Shown here piece after piece: positions 8,882-17,327 of a DNA stretch of 37,456 nt (the first letter of the stretch is position 1; each line of letters opens with the position of its first letter). The notes beneath the pieces were generated by a model. The model did not search any database and was not told where the DNA came from. It saw only the letters and a program-made list of their open reading frames with translations. Position numbers and translations under genes: made by a program. Source of the DNA: Betaproteobacteria bacterium LSUCC0117 (GTDB taxonomy: Bacteria > Pseudomonadota > Gammaproteobacteria > Burkholderiales > Burkholderiaceae_C); NCBI GenBank assembly GCA_030441535.1, contig JAUJFZ010000009.1, positions 1-37,456 on the forward strand. Direction: 5' to 3'.

Positions 8882-9995
8882 GTGCAGTCCCCTTCACGCC
8901 AGGTAAAACCACAGCCACCGCGCGCGCGAGCCAGGGAGCGCTCACGTAAGCCATCGCACCCGAGAACAAAACCACGAGCCCCTGCAGGGTGAGAACCATG
9001 TCGCGAGTAAAACCCGGCACGTCAAAAGAAACTTCTGCACCGCCTTGAAACAACGCTCCAAACAACACGCTCGCAAACACAATTCCCAGCGGATGATTGC
9101 GCCCCATCAACGCGACAGCAATGCCTGTGAAGCCTGCACCAGCGACATAGTCCGGCATCAAGCGACCACTCACACCAGATATTTCGTTCATACCCACCAA
9201 TCCCGCCAAAGCGCCGGACACCGCCATTGCCAGAACGATGTAGCGTCTTGGGTTGATGCCGGCGTAACGCGCAGCGCTTTCGCTGGCTCCGACAACGCGC
9301 AATTGATAACCCGCACGGCTCCGCCACAGAAAAGCCCAGGTTCCTGCGGCCGCAGCGACAGCCAGTAACACGCTGGCGTTCAACGGAGAAGAAGGCCACT
9401 CCAGCCCTAACTGAGCCAACATGACATGCATACGAGGCAATAATGCCGAATCTGCAAATGGGGCACTTTCTAGGGCCATGGAACCCGGTACCTTCAGCCA
9501 ATTAACGACCAGGTAAATCAAAATGGTGGCGGCAATAAAATTGAACATGATCGTAGTGATCACCACGTGCGAGCCGCGGTACGCCTGCAAGTACGCCGGA
9601 ATAATCGCCCACAACGCGCCAAATAAAGTGGCGGCCAGTAACAGCACGGGTAACATGATCCAAGCTGGCAGCACATGCGACAACCACAAGGCAAGCAACC
9701 CCACGCCCAAACCACCCATGATGGCTTGGCCTTCACCGCCAATATTGAACAATCCACCATGGAACGCCACAGCCACCGCGAGACCCGTGCAAGTGAATGA
9801 TGTTGCGTAATACAAGGTGTAAGAAACCCCGCGCGCCGAACCGAAGGCTCCGTTCACCAGCACGGTGATTACCTCCCAGGGATCTTGGCCAATGAAATAA
9901 ACCACCACGCCGGCAGCCAGCAACGCAATGCTCAAGTTGACTAGGGGCAACAGAAACAAATCGGCCCAACGCGGCAGTTCGACCGGCGTACTCAT
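8874..9995 (-). CDS. Nucleoside ABC transporter permease (first subunit)
   Basis: This is the larger (373-aa) permease of the same BPD_transp_2 importer. It has an N-terminal membrane anchor, then the conserved FHGGLFNIGGEGQAIMGGLG segment, the coupling helix region (RVVGASESAARYAGIN) and several further hydrophobic helices. It would pair with the shorter permease as a heterodimer over the twin-NBD ATPase, and shares a 4-nt overlap with that ATPase gene. The order ATPase, large permease, small permease is the usual one for BMP-dependent nucleoside uptake systems. Confidence 0.87.
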   Translation of the reverse strand: MSTPVELPRWADLFLLPLVNLSIALLAAGVVVYFIGQDPWEVITVLVNGAFGSARGVSYTLYYATSFTCTGLAVAVAFHGGLFNIGGEGQAIMGGLGVGLLALWLSHVLPAWIMLPVLLLAATLFGALWAIIPAYLQAYRGSHVVITTIMFNFIAATILIYLVVNWLKVPGSMALESAPFADSALLPRMHVMLAQLGLEWPSSPLNASVLLAVAAAAGTWAFLWRSRAGYQLRVVGASESAARYAGINPRRYIVLAMAVSGALAGLVGMNEISGVSGRLMPDYVAGAGFTGIAVALMGRNHPLGIVFASVLFGALFQGGAEVSFDVPGFTRDMVLTLQGLVVLFSGAMAYVSAPWLARAVAVVLPGVKGTARG

Positions 9996-11530
9996 GAGGT
10001 AACTTCCGCCGTCATCAGCAGACCCAACTGGGTCTCCTCACATTCTTGCGCACCCAGTCGTCCGGTGATCGCACCCTGACTCATAACGAGAATACGGTCA
10101 GACAAAGCCAGTATTTCGTCGAGTTCGCTAGACACCAGCAGCACCGCACAACCGGCATCACGCATCGCCCGGATTCGTCCATGGATGAACTCGATCGCAC
10201 CAATATCTACGCCTCGAGTTGGCTGCCCTACCAGCAGTACCTTGGGGCTGCGACTCATTTCACGAGCCAACACCAACTTTTGCTGATTGCCACCTGAAAG
10301 CGCATTGCAACGCAACATCGGATTTCGCGGACGAACGTCGAAAATATCCATCATCTCTTGCGTCGCAGCCTTCATATGGTTGTGTCGCATCCATGGCCCA
10401 TTGGAAAACCGCACGTCATCCTCATAACCCAGCACCGCGCTTTCCCAAGCGACAAATGGCATCACAAGCGCCCGCGCATGTCTGTCTTCTGGCACATGCA
10501 TGAGCCCGATTTGCCTCGCTCGGTGGGGAGTTAGCCAATGGTCGTGCTGGTAAACATCTCCCAAAACCTGCAGACAACCGGAGTCTGGTTGCAGTAACCC
10601 GCTTAAGGCGTCCAGCAACTCGCTTTGTCCGTTGCCTGACACACCCGCAACGCCCAAAATTTCGCCAGCGTGCAACTCGATATCGACGTCACACAGACGT
10701 TGAACCCCCCAAGAATCGACCCAACTCAACGCCTCGGCACGCAACACCACATCACCCACTGATGAGCCATCACTCCGATCGATGCGTTCACCCATGTTCA
10801 CCTTACGCCCGACCATGGCGAGTGCCAAATCTTCCATGCAGGTGTCGGCAACGGCAGTACGTAACACGACTTGACCAGAGCGCATGACCGTCACATCATC
10901 ACACAGGGCGATGACTTCCTTGAGCTTGTGAGTGATGATGATGATCGTCGTCTGTTGCTCGCGCAAACGACGCAAGACTTCAAATAACTGCACTGCCTCC
11001 TGTGGCGTGAGGACCGCCGTGGGCTCATCCAGAATGAGTACACGTGCCCCTCGAAACAAAGTCTTGAGAATTTCCAAGCGCTGCCTGTCACCCACACTCA
11101 AATCACCGACTAGCGCATCCAGGTTAACCTTCAGCCCCGTACGCTGCATCAAATCTGTCAGTCCGGCACGCGCGTGCGCAGCCGCAGTGTTCAATAGCAG
11201 GTGACCTTCCGCACCAAGCATCACGTTGTCCAGCACACTCAACGTGTCCACCAACATGAAATGCTGATGGACCATCCCGATACCGGCGGCTATGGCGTCG
11301 TGTGCACTCTTGACGTCCAACCTCTGTCCGTGTACCTCGATGCGACCAGCGTCGGCTTGGTACATGCCATAAAGAATAGACATCAGCGTCGACTTACCCG
11401 CACCGTTTTCACCGACTACCGCGTGGATACTGGCATCTGCTACTTGTAGGTCCACGTTATCGTTGGCTTGCACCAGCCCAAAACGTTTGTTCACGCCCTG
11501 CATGCGAACCGCCCAGGTTAGATTCCTCAT
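9992..11530 (-). CDS. Nucleoside ABC transporter ATPase (twin NBD)
   Basis: The 512-aa protein holds two nucleotide-binding domains, as in RbsA-type importers. The first is complete: Walker A GENGAGKST (40-48), signature LSVGDRQRLEIL and Walker B LILDEPTAVL. The second has a degenerate Walker A (GVSGNGQSE), signature LSGGNQQKLVLARE and VGQPTRGVD in the Walker B position, the usual asymmetry of this family. It would drive uptake with the two permeases and the BMP-family binding protein. It overlaps the LacI regulator gene and the first permease gene by 4 nt each. Confidence 0.9.
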   Translation of the reverse strand: MRNLTWAVRMQGVNKRFGLVQANDNVDLQVADASIHAVVGENGAGKSTLMSILYGMYQADAGRIEVHGQRLDVKSAHDAIAAGIGMVHQHFMLVDTLSVLDNVMLGAEGHLLLNTAAAHARAGLTDLMQRTGLKVNLDALVGDLSVGDRQRLEILKTLFRGARVLILDEPTAVLTPQEAVQLFEVLRRLREQQTTIIIITHKLKEVIALCDDVTVMRSGQVVLRTAVADTCMEDLALAMVGRKVNMGERIDRSDGSSVGDVVLRAEALSWVDSWGVQRLCDVDIELHAGEILGVAGVSGNGQSELLDALSGLLQPDSGCLQVLGDVYQHDHWLTPHRARQIGLMHVPEDRHARALVMPFVAWESAVLGYEDDVRFSNGPWMRHNHMKAATQEMMDIFDVRPRNPMLRCNALSGGNQQKLVLAREMSRSPKVLLVGQPTRGVDIGAIEFIHGRIRAMRDAGCAVLLVSSELDEILALSDRILVMSQGAITGRLGAQECEETQLGLLMTAEVTS

Positions 11531-12558
11531 GAGGTCACCCGAGAAAATGCAAGTGATGGCGCTGCGCTAGACGCTCGCCAAACCGCTGTGGTGGGGAAAG
11601 ATTCACGACGAATTGGCGCGTCAGTCTGCCCGACGCGATCGATCAGCAAAGCCATAGCCCGTCTGCCTTTTTCCTTGACATCAGACCCCACGCTGTCCAG
11701 CGGCGGGTATACGTAATTACCCATCCGATGCATGTCGTAACAGACCACCGACACATCTTCGGGCACACGAACGCCCAGTTCGCTGGCCGCACGCATTAAA
11801 CCGAGGGCGATCACATCCGCACCGGCAATAATGGCGCTGAACCTTTTGGAAACCAGCATCGCCTTGCCTAGCTCATAGCCCGACTCGGGCGTGAACTCGC
11901 CAAACACACTCCAGTCGCTTTCTGGTGTGATGCCAGCAACCTGTAAGGCTTCACGCCAAGCCTGCATGCGTAACGGCGTGATGAACAGGTGTTCAGGACC
12001 ATTTATGCACGCAATGCGCTCATGCCCAAGTTGCAGCAAACGTTTGACCGCCAAATGCCCGTACGCCGACTGACTGCTACTTAGGCTGTCTACATGAAGC
12101 CCATCAGGCTCATGGTCAATCAACAGCACAGGTAAACGCCGTCCGCTCCGGCTTAAGGTGTCAACCAGCACCTGATGATTGTAAACACCGGCGGCCAACA
12201 GCAACCCATCGACGCGCCTGGTCAACAAATCCTGCAGTGCTCGCATTTGATCTTCGGGTTGGCTGGCGAAATTTCCCAGCATCAACGCGTAGCCGCGTTC
12301 CCGAGCCACTTCGGCCATCCCCTGAGCCAATTCAGCGCTGAAAGGCGAGCTGATGTCTGGTACCAACACGCCAATGGTCTGGGTTGCAGACATCCGTAGC
12401 GATCTGGCCACACCACTGGGCACATAACCGCTTTGATCAATGGCCAGTTGGACGCGACGCCGAGCGACGTCGCTGACTTTACGGGTACCGTTGAGGACGT
12501 GCGACACCGTGGTGATGGAGACGCCCGCAAGCTGAGCGACATCCTTTATTGATTTCAT
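11527..12558 (-). CDS. LacI-family transcriptional regulator of the nucleoside operon
   Basis: The 343-aa protein has an N-terminal LacI helix-turn-helix (KDVAQLAGVSITTVSHVLNG, residues about 4-23) followed by the hinge helix and a periplasmic-binding-protein-like effector domain (IGVLVPDISSPFSAELAQGM). It lies inside the operon as the second gene, 107 nt after the binding-protein gene, and overlaps the ATPase gene by 4 nt. The likely target is the double palindrome at 13680-13705, making it self-regulated. By analogy with CytR the effector would be a nucleoside or a sugar phosphate; the sequence does not show which. Confidence 0.88.
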   Translation of the reverse strand: MKSIKDVAQLAGVSITTVSHVLNGTRKVSDVARRRVQLAIDQSGYVPSGVARSLRMSATQTIGVLVPDISSPFSAELAQGMAEVARERGYALMLGNFASQPEDQMRALQDLLTRRVDGLLLAAGVYNHQVLVDTLSRSGRRLPVLLIDHEPDGLHVDSLSSSQSAYGHLAVKRLLQLGHERIACINGPEHLFITPLRMQAWREALQVAGITPESDWSVFGEFTPESGYELGKAMLVSKRFSAIIAGADVIALGLMRAASELGVRVPEDVSVVCYDMHRMGNYVYPPLDSVGSDVKEKGRRAMALLIDRVGQTDAPIRRESFPTTAVWRASSAAPSLAFSRVTS

Positions 12559-12665
12559 GGCACTTTAGCGACAACCAAAAGGACCCAACGAAGTTGCGCC
12601 CAAATTCAAAGACAACCCACCGCGATCACCAGCCACGCCCAATGGGCGCGACCGATGCTTGGACA
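12559..12665 (-). other. Spacer between binding-protein and regulator genes, weak hairpin
   Basis: This is the only sizeable gap within the operon. On the minus strand it holds a short hairpin of about 5 bp (CGCCC/GGGCG around position 12640) without a T-run. It may help keep the binding protein in excess over the rest, as hairpins after binding-protein genes often do. That role is an inference. Confidence 0.3.
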
Positions 12666-13643
12666 TCACTTGCAGGCGTTGTTGGCCATGTAGTCAATGA
12701 CTTTTATCTTCCCACTAATGATGTCGGCCTTGGCCTTTTCAACGGCCTCCTTCATGCCAGGGGTAACAAGCGCGGCGTTATGCTTGTCCACCGCATAGTC
12801 CACGCCACCCTCCTTGAGGCCCAAAACGGTGACGCCCGGATTGTGATTTTTGGCAATGTTGTACACCGCGACATCAACGCGCTTAACCATGGAGGTCAGC
12901 ATGGTACCTGGCTGCAAATGATTCTGATTCGAATCCACACCAATCGCCAGTTTTCCACTGTCCTTGGCCGCCTGATACACACCGATGCCAGTGCCCCCGG
13001 CCGCAGCAAAGACGACGTCAGCACCCCGCGCAAATTGGGCCTTTGCCAGCTCACCACCCCGCGCCGGGTCGTTCCAGGCCGCACCCGTAGTGCCTGTCAT
13101 GTTGCCAAAAACTTCTCCGCTAGGTGCGACCGCTTTGAAGCCTTGCACATAACCGCACTCAAAGCGGCGAATCAGGGGGATATCCATCCCGCCAACGAAA
13201 CCTGCCTTGCCAGTCTTAGACGCCTTAGCCGCCATGACGCCGACCAAATAGCTGCCCTCCTGTTCCTTGAACACGACCGACTGCACATTAGGCAGATCAA
13301 CAACCATGTCAACGATCGCGAACTTCAGTTTGGGGAACTCTTTTGCCACCTTCTCGATGCTTGAGGCCTGACTGAAACCAATACCGATGATCGGACTGGC
13401 CCCGCGTTCTGCCATACGGCGAATTGCTTGCTCACGTTGGCTTTCATTGGAGACTTCAAACTCCATTGATTTTTTGCCAGTCTCTTTCATCCATCGCTGA
13501 ATACCCTCGTAAGCCGCCTGATTAAACGACCCGTCAAACTTGCCGCCCATGTCATAAATAACGGCAGGGTTTGCCTGCACAGCCAACGCGACAACGCCTG
13601 CTGCCAGAGCCACAAATGTCTTGGTCAAAGCATGTAGTTTCAT
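12666..13643 (-). CDS. BMP-family nucleoside-binding lipoprotein-like protein
   Basis: This is the periplasmic substrate-binding component of the nucleoside importer, of the BmpA/PnrA/Med family. I place the start at the ATG at 13643 because AAAGGA lies about 6 nt upstream; the ATG at 13649 abuts that site and the one at 13673 has none. The 325-aa product begins with a Sec signal peptide (MKLHALTKTFVALAAG, cleavage near AVQA). There is no lipobox cysteine, so it is likely a free periplasmic protein. Family features are YDMGGKFDGSFNQAAYEG, GIGFSQA and GGMDIPLIRRFECGYVQGF. It is the first and probably the most strongly expressed gene of the operon. Confidence 0.88.
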   Translation of the reverse strand: MKLHALTKTFVALAAGVVALAVQANPAVIYDMGGKFDGSFNQAAYEGIQRWMKETGKKSMEFEVSNESQREQAIRRMAERGASPIIGIGFSQASSIEKVAKEFPKLKFAIVDMVVDLPNVQSVVFKEQEGSYLVGVMAAKASKTGKAGFVGGMDIPLIRRFECGYVQGFKAVAPSGEVFGNMTGTTGAAWNDPARGGELAKAQFARGADVVFAAAGGTGIGVYQAAKDSGKLAIGVDSNQNHLQPGTMLTSMVKRVDVAVYNIAKNHNPGVTVLGLKEGGVDYAVDKHNAALVTPGMKEAVEKAKADIISGKIKVIDYMANNACK

Positions 13644-13679
13644 ATCCATTCCTTTGATAACTGGTTGATTCATTCAATA

Positions 13680-13705
13680 GCAAACGTTTGCGCGCAAACG
13701 TTTGC
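13680..13705. promoter_or_regulatory. Double palindromic LacI-family operator
   Basis: Two identical 12-bp perfect palindromes, GCAAACGTTTGC, lie at 13680-13691 and 13694-13705, separated by GC. The whole 26 bp is itself one perfect palindrome. The half-site GCAAACG and central CG are the classical LacI/PurR/CytR-family recognition pattern. The site ends 36 bp before the binding-protein start codon, where a repressor would block the promoter or early transcription. The regulator is most likely the LacI-family protein encoded at 11527-12558. Confidence 0.85.
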
Positions 13706-13907
13706 CATGAATCGCAAGCTTACGAATCCTCAGCTTGAAGACCAATAGGCGATTACCCTAGGAGACGCCCTTGGCGGAAAGCATGGGTGGCCAGCACATA
13801 CGACTTGATTCGCGCAAGGGCGAAAGCCCATACAACAATGGTTGGACATTTCACGGCCGTAACTTTTGCACAGTTCAGGCCTGTGTCTGGGCCCTCGGCA
13901 TCTGTAC
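13706..13907. other. Spacer between upp and the nucleoside operon
   Basis: About 200 nt contain no credible gene. The operon promoter should lie here or overlap the operator, but I find no convincing -35/-10 pair. No strong terminator follows upp. Confidence 0.4.
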
Positions 13908-14570
13908 TCACAGGGTTCCAAATATCCGGTCTCCTGCATCCCCCAAGCCCGGCAGGATATAGCCGTGATCGCTGAGTCCACGGTCGACAGCAGCGGTGTA
14001 CACAGGCACGTCGGGGTGCGCATGGTGCATGGTGTTAACCCCTTCCGGGCACGTCAGCAGGCACAGGAATTTGATCGATTTGGGCTGGCATTGCTTGAGT
14101 CGCGTCACGGCAGCCACCGCAGAATTGCCCGTGGCCAGCATCGGATCCACCACCACCACGTCGCGCTCGTGCATGTCCTTGGGCATCTTGAAGTAGTACT
14201 CCACGGCCTGCAGGGTTTGAGGGTCGCGGTACAAGCCGATGTGCCCTACACGCGCACTGGGCACAACCGACAGCACGCCATCCAGAATGCCGTTGCCCGC
14301 ACGCAGGATGCTGACGAAAACCAGCTTTTTGCCATCAATATGCTTACCGGTCATGGTCTCGAGCGGGGTCTGGATTTGCACGTCCTGCAAGGTCATGTCT
14401 CGGCACACTTCGTAGGCCATCAGGCTGCTTATTTCGTTGAGCAGCTGGCGAAAGCTGTTGGTGCTGGTGTCCCGATCGCGCATCAGGGTCAGCTTGTGCT
14501 GCACCAGGGGGTGGTCAATCAGGTGCAGGTTGGCACGCGCGGCGGGGTTCATGGCGATGATCGGAGGCAT
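13908..14570 (-). CDS. upp: Uracil phosphoribosyltransferase
   Basis: The 220-aa enzyme makes UMP from uracil and PRPP. The PRPP-binding motif VVVVDPMLATGNS (about 138-150), the SILRAGNGILDGVL segment and the C-terminal HGYILPGLGDAGDRIFGT are intact. The start at 14570 has AAGGA about 7 nt upstream. It lies 265 nt before the nucleoside operon on the same strand and salvages the uracil released there. The intervening operator suggests that it is transcribed separately. Confidence 0.93.
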   Translation of the reverse strand: MPPIIAMNPAARANLHLIDHPLVQHKLTLMRDRDTSTNSFRQLLNEISSLMAYEVCRDMTLQDVQIQTPLETMTGKHIDGKKLVFVSILRAGNGILDGVLSVVPSARVGHIGLYRDPQTLQAVEYYFKMPKDMHERDVVVVDPMLATGNSAVAAVTRLKQCQPKSIKFLCLLTCPEGVNTMHHAHPDVPVYTAAVDRGLSDHGYILPGLGDAGDRIFGTL

Positions 14571-14599
14571 GGCTTTTCCTTGAATGAAATAAGTTTAGT

Positions 14600-14690
14600 G
14601 CTATTCGAACATCAACCATCAATACTTTTGACGCTTGTGTTTTTCCGCGAGTTGGAGGTGCCGCAACTGTCAAAAACGAAGTTTTTTTCC
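14600..14690. repeat. Partial copy of the scar-associated repeat (right arm only)
   Basis: This stretch shares ACATCAA, TTTTGACGCTTGTG, TTTTTCCGCGAGTTG and CCGCAACTGTCAAAAACGA with the region to the right of the tRNA-Val fragments at 21.5 and 30.4 kb. The tRNA part is missing. It sits between upp and the first gene of the accessory region, so it marks the left edge of the mosaic. The segment near 14672 resembles the terminator-like end of the other copies. Confidence 0.7.
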
Positions 14691-14720
14691 GAGCATGAAT
14701 TTGAATATCGGCTACAGCGT

Positions 14721-15107
14721 TCAGGCGCGGGCGAAAGCTATCCCCTCCACTTCGACCAAAAACTTTGGATTCGCTAGCGCCGAAACCACCAATAGCGTGG
14801 ATGTCGGCTTGTGGTCGCCCAGACGCTTCTTCCTGACGGCTGCATAGTCTCCGATATCTTGGCTTCGGGTCAAAAAGGATGTGATCTTCACCAAATGATC
14901 AAGGCCCATTCCGCCATCAGCAAGAATTGCCTCAATCTGGTTCCATACCATCTCAGTTTGTTCGCTTATGCCGTCCGGGATACCACCATCGAACGCTAAC
15001 GGCACTTGGCCCGATATAAATAACCAGCGCCCCGGGGCCTCAAGCAAAAGTCCATGCTGGTAGGGTCCGCCTGGGGCGGCTACGGTTGTCGGATTAATGG
15101 GTTTCAT
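14721..15107 (-). CDS. RidA/YjgF-family protein
   Basis: The 128-aa protein is of the Rid family, whose RidA members hydrolyse reactive enamine/imine intermediates and whose other members act in catabolic pathways. The RidA-like trimer fold is indicated by YQHGLLLEAPGRWLFISGQV, EQTEMVWNQIEAIL and KITSFLTRSQD. The canonical arginine of the RidA active site (in the segment before the C-terminal strand) is not seen: PTSTLLVVSALANPKFLVEVE lacks it. It is therefore more likely a Rid2-7 type member with a pathway-specific role. It lies just downstream of the dioxygenase gene on the same strand (37-nt gap). Confidence 0.8.
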   Translation of the reverse strand: MKPINPTTVAAPGGPYQHGLLLEAPGRWLFISGQVPLAFDGGIPDGISEQTEMVWNQIEAILADGGMGLDHLVKITSFLTRSQDIGDYAAVRKKRLGDHKPTSTLLVVSALANPKFLVEVEGIAFARA

Positions 15108-15144
15108 AACTGTTCTCTCGGAATCTTATGAGTCGGCACCAACA

Positions 15145-15741
15145 CTAAATCACAAAGTCAAAGCGAAACTCAGCCGCTACATATTTCATTACTAAGCGCT
15201 CATCGAACAGGAAATCTGGCCCATTCTTGGGATGGCCTGGAAAGTAGAGCTGCGTGGTGAGCAGCGCTCCACCGCCTCGTCGGACTCGCACGTGGAGGTG
15301 AGGTGTGCGGCCAGGATACTCTCCAGGAACCACGGTTTCGAGTGAAAACGCCCCATTTTCGTCAGTGAATTGGTGTCCGCGTAGTTTGTAACCTTGGTTG
15401 TCGTAGTTTCCCAATCCATCCGTTTGCCAAAAATCCAGCAAAGCACCAGGAATGGGTTTGCAATCGGTACCGATTACCCGACCAGTTAACGTCATTCGGT
15501 CCCCTTTAATACCCTTTTCAACTAGTGAAGTTCGCTCGGGCGATCGAGGGGTGAAGAATGGCCCTGTCATAGCTGGAGGGGTGGGGGCGTCGCAGGCCGG
15601 CGTCTCTGATTGTTTAGCGGAGGCTTTCCGGCTGGTAATGAGCGACGGCCCAACAGCGCCGAGCAACAGAAATAGACTCGTTCCTTTGTGCAGAAAGGAC
15701 CGGCGTAGCGGCTCTTTAGATTCGTTACTTTTGTAGTTCAT
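15145..15741 (-). CDS. Exported intradiol ring-cleavage dioxygenase-like protein
   Basis: The 198-aa protein is related to catechol/protocatechuate intradiol dioxygenases, which open the ring between the two hydroxyls with Fe(III). Ligand candidates are Tyr113 (GNYDN), Tyr142 (GEYPG) and His148/His150 (PHLHV). The N-terminus has a twin-arginine signal (LRRSFLHKG, Arg13-Arg14) and a hydrophobic stretch, so it is probably exported by Tat. I chose the ATG at 15741, preceded by AGGA at 6 nt. The frame stays open upstream through an alpha/beta-hydrolase fragment. RidA follows. The substrate is unknown; the family also has extracellular lignin-monomer members. Confidence 0.82.
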   Translation of the reverse strand: MNYKSNESKEPLRRSFLHKGTSLFLLLGAVGPSLITSRKASAKQSETPACDAPTPPAMTGPFFTPRSPERTSLVEKGIKGDRMTLTGRVIGTDCKPIPGALLDFWQTDGLGNYDNQGYKLRGHQFTDENGAFSLETVVPGEYPGRTPHLHVRVRRGGGALLTTQLYFPGHPKNGPDFLFDERLVMKYVAAEFRFDFVI

Positions 15742-16158
15742 AAACAATCCTATGCGATCACTACAGGGTGTTTTACGTTTACCGCATTTGCCCCCTTTAT
15801 CTGCCGTGCCATGGATAACAAGGCTCGGACAACTTATGTCTACCAGAGCGTTTGTGATGTCATCTCTATTGATCAACGCATCAGCAGGAAATGTAATTTT
15901 GCTTCGATCAGCACGTTCCCATTCAGACCACCAATGCTGAGCAACCGTACTCGCACCGAAAAGCATTTTGGCCACACCGAACCGAACCTCTGCATTCAAC
16001 GGGGTTGTTTGCGATTGGCTCACCCATTCAGAAAATCCTATCTTCTCCTCATCTGTAAAAACGCCTGATTCGCTGCCAATTTGAACCACTGCCGCCACTC
16101 GCTCCGGACTGGCCAAGACGGCACGCATAGCGTGCAGTTTAAAGAGCGCTCTACTCAA
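15742..16158 (-). pseudogene. Alpha/beta-hydrolase fragment, lacking both ends
   Basis: About 139 codons lead in frame into the intradiol dioxygenase gene. AMRAVLASPERVAAVVQIGS and ISCPSLVIHGTADK match the core after the nucleophile elbow and the strand before the acid residue of alpha/beta hydrolases of the lactonase/PcaD type. The nucleophile (GxSxG) is missing upstream and the catalytic His downstream. Homology stops abruptly after GTADK. It is the remainder of a deleted gene. If translation began here, a fusion with the dioxygenase would be made, but the Tat signal would then be internal. Confidence 0.65.
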
Positions 16159-16273
16159 AGACTAACGAGGAATTTCCCCAATAGCGGGAGGATGGTCAGA
16201 GGCCAAAATAGCGGGCTGAGCTAGACGCAGCTAACCAACATCGCAATTCCACATAAAAGCTTGTGACCGCAGC

Positions 16274-16381
16274 ATACACGCCACGGTCCGCCCCGATCTT
16301 GATTTTGATTTTGAACTACCATTTGACGTCGCACTGACGCCCGAGCAACTCTTCGCCGGATGGACCAAGAACGGCTACTAG
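16274..16381 (+). pseudogene. C-terminal tail of an unrecognised gene
   Basis: An open frame ends with LPFDVALTPEQLFAGWTKNGY and a TAG, 40 nt before the start of the PhyH-like gene. Composition and codon use look coding, but no start codon or upstream domain exists: stops close the frame at 16232-16234. I read it as the end of a gene whose body was deleted, formerly upstream of the dioxygenase gene in the same operon. I do not recognise the family. Confidence 0.4.
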
Positions 16382-16421
16382 AAGCATGGCTCGCCACCAC
16401 ATGCGGCTGAAGGAGTACAAC

Positions 16422-17327
16422 ATGTTAGATGACTACCAAAAAGCCTTCTACTGGGATAACGGTTATTTGTTGATCGAAAACGTGCTGGGCGCCGCGGAAC
16501 TGGCGCAACTGCAAGCGATCGCATACGACTTCATAGAGGCCTCCCGCGAGGTCACGGAAAGCAACGATATTTACGATCTGGATTCCGGTCACAGCGCACA
16601 AACGCCTCGTCTCAATCGCATCAAATTACCGCACAAGCATCACCCCTATTTCGACCATATCTTAAAAAAATCAGGGGTGACCGAGGTGCTGAAAGACCTA
16701 TTAGGCCCAAACGCTACCCTGCTCACCTCGAAGCTCAACACAAAGGCTCCTGGTGGTGGTGCGGCGGTCGAGTGGCATCAGGATTGGGCGTTTTACCCCC
16801 ACACCAACGACGACATACTCGCATTTGGTCTCATGCTCGATGACGTAACACCAGAGAATGGCCCTCTCCAAGTGATACCCGGGTCGCACAAGGGCCCCAT
16901 CTTGAGTCACCACATGGAAGGTGTCTTTTGTGGTGCTGTAGATCCAGATGACCCAATGTTTGAGGCCGATAAGATCGTGACGCTAACCGGACGCGCCGGT
17001 TGTATGACAGTGCATCATGCGCGCACACTGCATGGTTCTGCGCCTAACTACAGCGACCGATCACGATTAATTTTGTTCTACGAAATAGCCAAAGCCGATG
17101 CTTGGCCGCTGTTAGGCTCGGGGTCCTATTTCCACACGCTGGGTCAACAACGCTTCTGGGAGGACTTGCAGGCGCGCACCATTATTGGGGAACCCTGCTT
17201 GACGCCGAGAGTCGAATTGGTTCCAGTCAGAATGCCGCTACCGCCCGCAGCAGACAGCAGCTCTATTTTTCGCACGCAGCGCTCTGGGGGCGCCAAAACT
17301 GCCTTCGCCCCCAAACCAGAAAAGTGA
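16422..17327 (+). CDS. Phytanoyl-CoA dioxygenase (PhyH)-family oxygenase
   Basis: The 301-aa protein belongs to the Fe(II)/2-oxoglutarate-dependent PhyH family. Metal ligands are His119 and Asp121 in EWHQDW and His204 in RTLHGS. Arg213 or Arg215 (DRSRLILFYE) would bind 2-oxoglutarate. GLMLDDVTPENGPLQVIPGSH is the family core. I place the start at 16422 because AAGGAG lies 6 nt upstream, not at the in-frame ATG 36 nt earlier. Bacterial members hydroxylate small molecules, natural products or catabolic substrates; the target here is unknown. The TRAP transporter downstream and the aromatic-catabolism remnants around it suggest hydroxylation of an imported carboxylate. Confidence 0.85.
   Translation: MLDDYQKAFYWDNGYLLIENVLGAAELAQLQAIAYDFIEASREVTESNDIYDLDSGHSAQTPRLNRIKLPHKHHPYFDHILKKSGVTEVLKDLLGPNATLLTSKLNTKAPGGGAAVEWHQDWAFYPHTNDDILAFGLMLDDVTPENGPLQVIPGSHKGPILSHHMEGVFCGAVDPDDPMFEADKIVTLTGRAGCMTVHHARTLHGSAPNYSDRSRLILFYEIAKADAWPLLGSGSYFHTLGQQRFWEDLQARTIIGEPCLTPRVELVPVRMPLPPAADSSSIFRTQRSGGAKTAFAPKPEK

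Noticed and set aside
12549..13364. A 271-codon plus-strand frame opposite the BMP-family gene
   Set aside because: The minus strand encodes a clear binding protein; the plus frame is rich in His and Arg as an antisense shadow.
13866..14777. A 303-codon plus-strand frame across upp
   Set aside because: It is antisense to upp, has no recognisable motif and runs through the repeat arm.
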